NCBI RefSeq assembly: GCF_000340215.1
Contig: NW_006921538.1
Coordinates: 3,143,869 to 3,207,868, forward strand
DNA: 64,000 bases
Direction of reading: 5' to 3'
From: Pseudocercospora fijiensis CIRAD86
Lineage: Eukaryota; Ascomycota; Dothideomycetes; Mycosphaerellales; Mycosphaerellaceae
Shown here: positions 53,767 to 64,000 of the stretch, piece by piece
Layout of the letters: each line of letters starts with the position of its first letter
How positions within the stretch are numbered: the first letter of the stretch is position 1
Notes under the pieces: model-generated
What the model was told of the DNA's origin: nothing
The model's input: the letters and a program-made list of their open reading frames with translations, nothing else
The model's database searches: none
Translations under genes and position numbers: made by a program

Positions 53767-56700
53767 TAGAATTCGACGGCCTCCTACTAAGCGTAGGCAG
53801 AGACCGTTAGATAGACGATACGAAAATCGGGTATTTAAAGAACATCTTCTCGAACGCGGCTAAGACCTATACTACCGCCGTACTAAAGATTAAGGATTAC
53901 TACCTCTATACGGAGGAGGTCGAGCGGATTATAACGAACCTCGAGTCGATAGATTAGTTTAAACAGGCTGCGAAACGCTAGTAAGAAAGGAAGAAAGAAG
54001 CAGCGAGTCCTACGGTCGTTATTCCCCCCTATACGGCCCCCGCGGCGAACCCGAAGGTCGACTCTAATAGAGACGTAGTTATAAATCCCGCTTAAACTAA
54101 CGCTTCCCGTAGAAAGAACCGCGGAGCCTAACAATCGATAGCGGGGAAACCTAGGGCTAAATAGGTCGACTCTATAGAAAGAGAGAAGCGTAAGAAGAAA
54201 AGACTCTACTTCCGCTACGGAGCGAGCAGATACTATATTCGAGATTGCCCGTACGCCCCGCCGGCTTAGCCTACTAAGATTAGTATCGCCTCCGTATAAC
54301 CTATTCTAGAGGATACGGAAGAATAGTCGGACTTAAGCAGTTCTAACTCGGGAAAAGAGTAACTCCTACTTATAGTTAGGAGTCGGGAGTAGATAGAGTA
54401 TAGGTAAAGAAATAGGAAGAAGTTAAAAAGGATATAAACGGGAATCTTATATATACCGATATAGTCCTCGAAAATAACGTCGGAACTTCTACTCTTATCG
54501 ACGAAGGATGCTAGCATTACGCTACAATTAATGCGGGCCTAGCTAAAGGCCTCGGACTTAGCTATATTAGCCGTAAGTCCCGAGAAGTAAAAGGAGCGTC
54601 GTCGGCAATATAAGACGCGAAAATTGTAGGAGTCGTCGCCTTCTAGATAGAAATTAACAGATTCTAATAAACGGTATACGCTTACGTCGTACCGGGATTA
54701 GCTTTTCCCCTTATCCTAGGGAACCTATAGAAGGCATATAATAAGGTTAGGACCGCGCCTAAGAAACGATAGTACTACTATAGGAGGGCTCGGTATTAAA
54801 TTAAAGAAGGGCGCTATTACCGCGAGGTCGATATAAACGGGAACATCGCTACGATTAACGCCGTAAGAAGCCTACTTACCGCGACAATTGCCGAGGACAT
54901 TAAAAAGGCCCTAAAGACAAAGGAATACCCGACGATCGAGGAGCTAAAGAAGAAGCTACCCCCGGAGGTTCGCGATATAGCTACGCTATTTTATTAAAGG
55001 GAAGCCGATAAATTAGCGCCCTATCGTCCCGATATCGACTATACGATAGAACTCCGGAAGAAACTAGACGGATCCTAGCCTTAACTCCTTTAGGGTCCGC
55101 TCTATAGTATATCGAAATAAGAACTCTTAGTCTTACGGAAGTCGCTAGACGAGCTCCTAAAGAAGGGGTTTATAAGACCGGCGAACTCCGAAGTAGCGGC
55201 GCCCGTACTATTCGTTAAGAAGCCCGGGGGAGGACTACGGTTCTACTACGACTATAGGGCGCTTAACGCTCTAACGAAGCAAGACAGATACCCCCTTCTA
55301 CTAATCCCGGATACTATAAGGAACCTAACGGAGGCCCGGTAGTTAACTAAGGTTAACGTAGTCTCGGCCTTTTACAAGATTAGAATAGTAAAAGGATACG
55401 AGTATAAGACGGCCTTCCGGACGAGGCTAGGCTCGTTCGAATAGCTAGTATGCCCGTTTAGTTTGTCCGGAGCCCCGGCTATATTTTAACGGTATATTAA
55501 CACTCTTCTATAGAAGTATCTAGACGACTTCGCGTCGGCGTATATAGACGACGTAGTTATCTACTCGAGCGGGTCGAGGGAAGACTATTTCCGTAAGGTA
55601 AGAGCGGTACTTAAGAAGCTTTAGGACGGAGGCCTTTACCTCGATATTAAAAAGAGCGAATTCGCCTAGAAAAAGATTAAGTACCTAGGATTTATCGTCT
55701 ACGCCGACGGAGGAGGAGTATTAGCCGACCCCGAAAAGGTAGAAGCCGTACGAAAATAGGTAGTACCTAAGACCTAAAAGGAAGTTCGTCGTTTCTTAGG
55801 ATTTACGAACTACTACCGTATATTCGTACCGAACTATTCTAAGATCTCCGCGCTATTAACTACGCTTACCGGTAAGGGAACCCCGTTCGCCTAGGGAGAA
55901 GAATAGGACAAAGCGTTCGAGACGCTAAAGGACAAATTCTGCCGCGCCCCGGTACTTAACTAGTAGGACCCGTCCCTCCCTACCTTCCTTAAGACGGATT
56001 ATAGCGGGTTCGCGATTAGGGGCGCCCTTATCTAAGAAAAGGCGGGAATCCGCCGACCGGTAGGCTTCTTTTCGAAGAAACTAAATAAGGCGGAGATTAA
56101 TTACGATATCTACGACAAGGAAATACTCGCAGTCGTATCTAGTATTAAGTTTTAGGACTCCGAGCTAAAATTATATAGCCCCTTTACGATTTAGACGGAC
56201 TATAAGAACCTAGAATACTTTATAGTAAAGCGCTAGCTATCCGAAAGACAGATCCGATAGTAGGAAGAACTAGCGAAGCACTAGTTTACCCTAGTCTACC
56301 GGCCGGGAATCGAAGCTATCCTACCGGATACCTTATCGAGGAGGGAATAAGACACGTTAGGCTAAGACGATAAGCTTTCGAGGTTCCGGAGATTCTTAGA
56401 GCCGGACCTCTCTCTAAACTAGCCGGAAAACGTCTAGATTTCTAGTACTACTATCCGTAGCTTCCCGCGTATAATAAAGGCGAGCCCGTTATCCCTACTC
56501 GCGAACGAAACGGAGCCCGCGTAGCCTTCGCCGGAAAGCGCTAAACTATTCTAGAACCTAGAGATAAACGATATATAGAAGAGCATTGTCGAGAAAGATA
56601 CGGTATACTAGATAGTAGTACGAAAAATCCGTAAGGGAGGTAGAACATTACAACCGGAAATTAAAGCAAAAATTCAGATTAGGGATTGTATAATAGACCC

Positions 56701-59665
56701 TAAGGGGTTCCTTCGCTACCGTAGCAAGCTCTAGGTTCTAGAAGCCCTAGCGACGACAGAAACCGAATATAAAGACATAGGGGCCGAGGAACTATAGTAG
56801 GATATACTACGTACGAAGATTGTCTAGTCGATCTACGACTCGCCGCTCTACGGCTACCCCGGCCGGGATTCTACTACTTCTATACTAGGTCGCGACTTTT
56901 ACTAGCCGCTATAGTCGAAGCAGGTACGGCAATTCCTACGGAACTGCAACTATTATAGACGCAATAAGGTATAGAGGGAACACAAACACGGCCTCCTAAA
57001 ACCCCTACCGGTACCCGACCGTTTCTTTTAGGAAATCTCGATAGACTTTATAACTAACCTACCGGAGTTAGATAGGAACTAGTATCTATAGGTAATTAAA
57101 GACCGCCTAAGCAAATAGATCGCCCTTATCGGTACTCCCTCTATAAAAGCAGAGGAATACGCGGTTTTGTTCCTAAAATACTAGGTTAGGTATTACGGAC
57201 TTCCTTATACTATTACTAGCGATAGAGGTACGAATTAGACGAGCACTTTCTAGAGGGAGATATATCGACTACTCGGTATAAAGTAGAGGTTAAGCTCCGC
57301 CTACTACCTATAAACCGACGGAGGTCCGGAGCGCGTAAACTAAGACGTATAAGCTTACCTACGGAACTATATTAACTAGATATAGTCCGATTAGAACTAA
57401 TAGCTTCCTACGGTAGAACTAGCGTTTAACGGGAGACACTAAGCGGGGTTAGGAATAAGCTCTTTCTTCGCGACTTACGGTTACGAATCTACCTCCCCCG
57501 TTACGTTAGAGGAGGACCTAGCTATCGATAGACGGCTAACTACGGCGAAACGGGCGGAGGAGTTCGTAAACAAGATTAAGTAGATCTTAGATCTATACTA
57601 AGTATAGATAGCGGAAGCTATATAGAAACAAGAGGACAGCGCAAACAAGACTAGAACTCTAGCGCTAGTATATTATATCGGAGACAAGGTCTAGCTCGAC
57701 CTAAGGAATTACTAGACCGGTAGACTAAAGAAGAGCCTCGACTCGAAGTACGCTAAGTATACGGTAGAAGAGGTATTATCGCCTATCTTAGTACAACTCT
57801 CGGGAATACCTAGCAATATTTACCCGGTATTCTATACCGACCTTCTAAGACTTACGAGCCGGGACCCCCTTCTAGGGCAGGTAACCGACGACGAATAGCC
57901 GGACCCTATCTTAATCGAGACGTATAAAGAGTAGCAGGTCGAAGAAATCCTATATACCCGAAAAAAGAAGTAGGACCGAGGGCGAGAAGCACTCGTAAAA
58001 TAGAGCAGGTACTATAAACCTACGTAGGAACCCCTAGACTATATCGCGGATACCTCCGCGCTAGACGACTTCGAAGCGAAATATAGACAAATCGAGGAGA
58101 ACGATAGGCCTCTAGGAGATTAGGAGAAGAGAGGAAAACGGAAGAAATAACGCGGCAACCTAGAGTTTTTCCGCGGAATAACGGGTTTATAGATTCTAGG
58201 GACTTTTACTAACTTCTAGAGTTTGGATTTTCTTACTAACTTATTAGACTTAGAATTACTAGAATACTAGAGAAGGGAAATATAATTTAGAGCTAGGAAG
58301 AATTTCATTTAGGTATTTATAAGTAAGTATCGGGTCTCCGCCCGAAATTAGAAAGTTACCTTAGGACTATAAAAAAAAAATAATAATAATACATCCGAAA
58401 CTACCTAGAAACCCCTAGAAAACCTATAGAAACCTTTACTCCTCTAGCGGACCTAGACGATTATTACCGAGATAGAGGGCGGTCGGAACGCTACTAAAAA
58501 AGAAAAGTTAGCGAGAGAAAGTCGAAGGGCAGCGAGGAACTTACGTCTAAGTCTATTAAGCTACGATATTAGCGACGGTGTTCGTTACCTCCGAGGCGAC
58601 AGCGCTAAAATAAACGGTTAGTAAGGGTTTTGTCGCGGGGAACGGAGAATCTTACCTAGATAATAACCCCTACGGCTAGAGAGACTTAAGGGCTTTCTAG
58701 GCCTTAAGAACCTTAAGAAGCTCGGAGTGCTTCTCGGCGATATTAGCGCGGGTCGCGCGGGTATAGCTAGCGTAGGCTACGTAGGCTATTTAAGGACTAA
58801 ATAGTTAGCGAGAGATTTAATACGGGAATCGCGATAACTTATAGTAGGGCGTAGGCAATTCTCTTACGAGCGCAATTAGCGTAAGCCCTCGAGCTAGCGG
58901 GCTTAAGAAAGGTTAGCGGACCCTACGATAAATCGGACGGGAACCTTATAGATTAGTCGACGTAGTCTTCGCCGGAGTTGCAGCAACTAACGTAGTAAAT
59001 TCGACGAGCTATCTAGGACAAGTTAATTTTGCGAAGGGAACCGAGGAGGAAGGGGAGGGACTTGCGGTATTAGTAGTAGTAGTAGTAGAGGTATATATAA
59101 AGAAAAGAGGAAGAAGAAGAAGAAAAGGGAAATATTAATACTCCTAGAAGGCGACGCCGAAGTAAAGGTCGCGAAAGCAAAAGAAAGCGCGATTATAAGT
59201 AAAGCGTTTAAAAGCGTAGTTACGGCGCGTTCTAGAAGGCGGTAAGCAGGTAAAAGAGCGCGGTTTAGCAGTCGCGAAGAAAGTTATAGTCGTTAAAACC
59301 CTAGGTACGGCAACCCCGACTAGAAAGTAGCGGAAACCCCGATCGCAAAGGAGGAAACTACGAGCGCGTTACTCTAGAGAAGCTTAGATAGGTATAGATC
59401 TAACGGATAAAGTAATAGCGATAGAAACTACGGAGGGCTTTCTATCCCCGCTAAGGAAGGGGAGGAGGACGGGGGTAATATAAAGGGCTACGCCCTAGAT
59501 AGAAAGCGCTAGCCTTAGGCATTCGGCCTACGCGACTCTAACCTACTACTTAGCGCTTAGCGTACCGCACAAAACTATTCGGATTCACATAGATAGACTT
59601 AGCTCTTTATCGAACCTATTAAGTCTTATATCTAGCATCTGCGTATGCGTTGCTTACTCGTAATA
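53767..59665 (+). mobile_element. Gypsy element II, right part: pol and 3' LTR
   Basis: Collinear with 42,981-48,886 of element I and very similar to it. Starts with the repeated TAGAATTC, then gag end, CCHC knuckle (about 54,210-54,252), protease-like segment, reverse transcriptase with YIDD at 55,541-55,552, RNase H, integrase and chromodomain near 57,910-58,080. A 1.3-kb non-coding tail with (GTA)n and (GAA)n runs at 59,070-59,125 precedes the 3' LTR (59,479-59,665). Together with 36,608-37,448 it forms one element of about 6.73 kb. Confidence 0.92.
59479..59665 (+). repeat. 3' LTR of gypsy element II
   Basis: 187 bases, ending CGTAATA (CA changed to TA by RIP), followed by the duplication AAATA at 59,666-59,670 and then the resumed coding sequence of element III. 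Confidence 0.93.
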
Positions 59666-62600
59666 AAATATATCGACATTAGCGAGTGTCCTAATAATAT
59701 TAGGGTCCTATTTATTAGCAACCTAACCCCCGCCTTAGCTAATCTAACTGCCGACTTGCTTAGTAGTAATAACGATAAACCTATACCCCCTAATAGTATA
59801 GACCCTAAACAGCTTAAGCGTATACTAGAACCTATTCGAGAGACCTATATTAATGTGTTTAAACACTACTTAGTATCGATATTGCCTATGTTTAAAGAGA
59901 CGGATTATAAGATTAATATTATAGAGGGCAAGAAGGTTCCCTTTAGTCCCCTCTATAACCTTAGTAAACGAGAGCTTGCTATATTGCGTAAGTATCTAGA
60001 GGAAAACCTAGCTAATAGCCGGATACGGTATAGTAACAGCCCTACTAGCGCCCCTATCCTATTCGTACTAAAGAAGGATAGTAGCCTACGCCTATATATC
60101 GACTATCGTAGGCTTAATGCTATTACTATTAAAGACCGCTGTCTACTCCCTCTTATTAATAAGACCCTCGATCGCCTTTCTAGGGCCTACTTCTATACTA
60201 TACTAGACATTAAGGATACGTACTATCGTATCTGTATTCGTAAGGGCGACGAATAGAAGATAGCCTTCCGTACTCGCTATAGCTATTTCGAGTACTTAGT
60301 TATGCTATTCGGCTTAGCTAATGCCCCTGCAATATTCTAGTCCTATATTAATCGGGCCCTTTCGGGCCTATTAGACTATCTCTATATAGTTTACCTAAAT
60401 AACATCCTAGTTTACATATATTTACCTAATATTGCAGAACACTAGGCCGTAGTACGTAAGGTCCTCGACCGCCTACGAGCCTATAGACTATATTGCAAAC
60501 CTTCTAAATGCACCTTTACTACTAAAGAGGTGTTATTCCTTAGCTTCCTTATTTTAACCGAGGGTGTTAAGGCTAATCCTAACCAGATCAAAACAATTAC
60601 TAAATAGCCTGTTCCTACGTCTATTAAAGAGCTTTAATTATTCTTCGGTTTTGCTAACTTCTACCGCCGGTTTATTAAGGGCTATTCGAGGCACGTAATG
60701 CTATTAACTAAGCTTACTAAAACCAAGGCCAATCTATCTAGAGAGTTTAGATAGACTAATAAGACATAAGCCGCTTTTAACGGTCTAAAGAAACGATTTA
60801 CTAAAGTCCCCTTATTATACTATTTCGTGCTAAGCAAGCAGATCCGAATTAAGACTAACGCTTTACAGTTCGCTATATTGGCTATTATATTATAGCAATC
60901 AGATAATAACTATTACTAGCACCCGATTACCTTCTTTTTACGAAAGATAATCGATATAGAACGTCGATATAAGACCTACGAGTAAGAGCTCTTAGCAATC
61001 GTAGAAGCCTTTAAGTATTAGCGCTACTATCTCGATAGTGCTTAGTATACAATTTAGGTCTATACAGACTATAACAACCTCCGTAGAATTACGAAGGTTA
61101 CTAGAGTTATAGGTCGATAGGCTAGATAGGCCGTCTACCTCGCCGGGTTCGATTTTAATATATTATATCGGCTAGGCGTAAGCAACCCTACTAATAGCCT
61201 ATCGAGGCGACCTGATTATAATAGCGAGACCTAGCACATTAATTCTTTGTTTCTAACCCTATAGTATAAGATTACTATAGCCTATATTATTAATAAGCAA
61301 GCGTAGGATAAGCGGACTTCCGGACCCCGCGGCGGTAACAAATACTATAGCGGAGTTGTCGTTCTTCTAGTATACGTTAGAAAGGACGTAGATCGCTCGA
61401 GCTATAATAACTCGATTAAAGACATTGCTATCTATAGTAATAGCCTATATAGCGATAGCACTATAGAAGAGGTTGTAGTTAATCCGGCTACTAGTACTAT
61501 TAGATACATATAATGCGTACCTCGTTCGATAGCGAGAGTACTATTAAATAACCTTATAAAAGGGGATAGTTAATCGTTTATAGATAAGCTATTACGTACT
61601 TAGCAGAGGGACGCCTTTGCTATCGAGCGTATTAATAAGCTTATAAATAGGCGGGCGACTCGATCTAGTAAGAGTAATAATAATTAGTCGATCGACGACA
61701 AAGGTTACTTAAAGTTTAAGGGCAGATATTATATCCCCGCTAAACAATCGATTAGATAAGAGCTTTTAAAGAGGCACTATAATAGTAAGCTCGCTAGTTA
61801 CTATAGCATAGAGAGGTCGCACGAGCTACTATCGCGTATATACTACTAGCTAAATAGTAAGCGGTATATAAAAGAATATATATAGACCTATATAGTATAC
61901 TAGCGTATTAAAGCACTAAAGCACCTGCCGTTTAGCGAGTTATCTTTACTTCCTGTTCCTAGGAAGCTATTCGCAGAACTTATAATAGATTTCATTATAG
62001 GCCTTCCTCCTGCTAAGCGTAGGGGCAGCAAGGATATATATAATGCTATCCTTATTATAGTAGATCGATTTACTAAAGGCGCTCGATATATCCCGGCGCG
62101 GAAAGACTAGACTGCTATTAATATAGCAGAAGCGCTATAGAGTAACATCTTCTATACCTATTAGGGAACCTCTAAGGGGATAGTATCTAATCGTAGATCG
62201 ATACTAATATCTCACTATTAGAGCGAAATATACCTATAGCTAAGACTAAAGCATCGGCTATTAACAGCCTTCTATCTATAGACTAACGGTTAAATAGAGA
62301 GGCAGAATACTACCCTATAGTAGTACCTACGTAGTTACATTAACGAGAACCCTAACGACTAGGTTAACCTCCTATAACTAGCTAAATTTGTATATAATAA
62401 TAGTGTCTACTTATCTACTAAGGTGTTACTATATATAGCTATAATAGGCTAGAACGCTGCTATACTACAAGACCCCCTACCGCTCGAGGGAGTCGAGGCC
62501 GAGCGTAAGGAAAGGGAAGCGCGTTAAGTACTAACACCTAAGACACTAGCGGCTATTAAGAGGGTTTAAAAGATGCGGGAAATTTACGCTAAGTTAGCTA

Positions 62601-63140
62601 ACAAACTAGCAAAGGCCTAGGCATATTAGAAGGCCTACTATAACAAACACTACACGCTAATAACTTTTAAGCAAGGCGATATAGTTATACTAAGCACTAA
62701 GAACCTCCGTATCCGCAAACACCTATTACCTAATAGCAAAACAAGACCTAAGCTCGCACCGAGATATATTAGCCTATTCCGTATTCGAGAAGTTAAGGGC
62801 TCTTCCGTATAGGCCTATTAGTTGTAGCTTCTACCCTATTATACTATCTATAATACCTTCTATATATTCCTCCTTAAACTATACTACTAGCGCAAAGGCG
62901 ATAAAGCGCCTACTAAGTTAGAAGAAGTCTTAGCTAATAGTAAAGAGCTATAGTCTATAGAGCGTATACTAAAGCATCGGACTAGACAAGGTAAGAAGGA
63001 GTACCTCCTAAGATAGTAAGGCTATTTACCTAAATAGGACTCGTAGGAGGCTAAAGACTCTTTTAAGGATATAACTAAGTTGTTAGACGAGTATTAGACT
63101 AGTATAAAGGACAAGAAGAAGGCTAAGAGGCTATAATATT
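59666..63140 (+). mobile_element. Gypsy element III, right part: pol with chromodomain
   Basis: Resumes in frame after element II with YIDISECPNN. The first 190 codons are free of stops and include YNLSKRELAILRKYLEENLA and the RT start LRLYIDYRRLNAITIKDRC. The RT active site at 60,392-60,403 reads YLNN instead of YxDD. RNase H follows near 60,900-61,180, integrase around 61,950-62,400 (IDFIIGLPPAKR) and a chromodomain at about 62,955-63,095 (IERILKHRTRQGKKEYLLR, then GYLPK.DS.EAKDSF). It is a chromovirus from a different family than I and II. It is the outermost and so oldest layer of the nest. Confidence 0.88.
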
Positions 63141-64000
63141 ACTATTAGGGCCTAGGATTAATGCTACCCCCGGGGTACTATTAGCTAACTAATTAGAGGT
63201 AAGCAATTGTTAGCAATAAAGGATAATAAGACTATACTACTATAGTAGATGCGTACCGAGCGTTAACAAACGCGCTATAACTATTAACTAATCGCCTACT
63301 CTTTTAAGGAATCTACCTCTTTACTAGCGTACTCTATAAGACCCTCCTCTTAGCGCCCCTCTTATTTCTACGTCCTATCGGAGCCCTAAGGCCTAGGCGG
63401 TCGATAGAGGCGACGCGCGCGCGTAGGCGAATAGTATTAGTAATAATAATAGTAACGATAGCGTTACGCTTATACTAAAGGGCGATACGGCCGGCGCGGC
63501 TATATTAGTAATAGTACTATAAAGTATATTATTAGTCGAAGAAGGAAATTAAAAGCAAGGTAAAGTTAGCGCTAAGACGACTAGCGCTACTATTATTAAT
63601 ATTACTTGCTATTATTACTACGTCTATAGATATAACCTTACCTATACTACGGGCCTAAGGCACCTTTAATTAAAACTTTAATTAAAACTTTAAGCCGCCT
63701 AAAAGATTAAGCGACTAATAGACTAACTAAGGGTAAAAACTATAGAGCTAAGCTAGCTAGGGTCGATCTTGCGGACAATAGGTTACTTCTCGATCTATCT
63801 AACCCTTTAAGCGAGGCGAACCTCTACTACTACACTTATAATAGCCTTTACTTATAGAAACTAGACGAGCTATGTTTTTTAAAAGATAAGATAAGATTAA
63901 CAATTAAAGGCTGCTAAACCTAACTAATTAGGGCTAGTAAAACTACGATAGTAAATAATAGCCTTCGTAATAACAAGAACAATCCCTCGTAATAATAAGA
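63141..64000. other. RIP-affected sequence at window end
   Basis: A purine/C-run (CCCCCGGGG) near 63,170 may be the polypurine tract of element III, in which case a 3' LTR would start about here; its partner could not be identified. A short tandem TTTAATTAAAAC repeat lies at 63,665-63,690. No readable gene. Confidence 0.4.

Larger units (their letters stand above)
28528..64000. other. RIP-saturated repeat compartment
   Basis: From just inside the copia element to the window end, CpA and TpG are rare and TpA is very abundant, while CpG stays common. Coding frames of transposons are broken mainly by TAG and TAA at former CAG, CAA and TGG codons. The two copia LTRs show the process directly: seven of seven differences are CpA-to-TpA or TpG-to-TpA. 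This is the signature of repeat-induced point mutation with strict CpA preference. The left boundary is abrupt, at the first LTR. Confidence 0.93.

Noticed and set aside
59645..60256. 203-codon ORF as an independent gene
   Set aside because: Its first codons lie in the LTR of element II; the rest is the protease-RT linker and RT start of element III.
33923..64000. The repeat block as a Starship giant transposon
   Set aside because: The recombinase-like fragment is too weak, and the boundaries resolve cleanly into LTR elements and a hAT with its own 8-bp duplication.
1..64000. tRNA or rRNA genes
   Set aside because: I looked for T-arm-like words such as GGTTCGA. The ones found (for example just after the gypsy LTRs near 36,798 and 42,338) are in element leaders without a cloverleaf.

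Overview
The window comes from a filamentous ascomycete. The left part holds genes with short spliceosomal introns (GT...AG, 48-60 bp), gene families typical of Pezizomycotina, and the right part is a repeat block saturated with repeat-induced point mutation (RIP). Dothideomycetes is my best guess from overall style; the sequence does not prove it.

Region 1 (1-28,399) is ordinary gene space with normal CpA/TpG content. In order it holds: the C-terminal part of a large disordered protein, two coiled-coil proteins, a membrane-anchored M19 dipeptidase (minus strand), an ILM1-like membrane protein, a 4-TM protein with a frame break, a disordered hypothetical protein, a small cysteine-rich secreted protein with four exons, homocitrate synthase (lysine biosynthesis), a GMC oxidoreductase, three hypothetical proteins, and the 3' half of a tyrosine phosphatase gene. 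That phosphatase is cut in two: its N-terminal coding part lies 5.3 kb away at 33.7-33.9 kb, beyond a Ty1/copia element.

Region 2 (28,400-64,000) is a transposon block in which nearly all CpA/TpG has become TpA while CpG is kept, so reading frames are riddled with TAG/TAA at former Gln and Trp codons. Read through those stops, it resolves into a copia element with 128-bp LTRs, followed by a four-level nest. A chromodomain Ty3/gypsy element (III) is split by a second chromodomain gypsy element (II, 187-bp LTRs, 5-bp duplication AAATA). Element II is split by a hAT DNA transposon (8-bp duplication TAGAATTC, 20-bp terminal inverted repeats). The hAT is split, inside its transposase gene, by a second copy of the element II family (I, 5-bp duplication CTAGA). 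Element III continues to about 63.1 kb.

The most interesting object is the hAT transposon (37,449-53,766; about 9.6 kb without its guest). Besides a transposase with the hAT-type DNASNN block and dimerisation region, it carries two different histone H3-like genes with recognisable histone folds, a basic coiled-coil-like protein, a small unknown protein and a possible recombinase-like fragment. Several introns in different genes of this transposon contain short tandem arrays of the same motif (TAGCCGGC). I know of no described hAT element carrying H3-like genes; that needs a database search. All of these genes are now RIP-killed in this copy.
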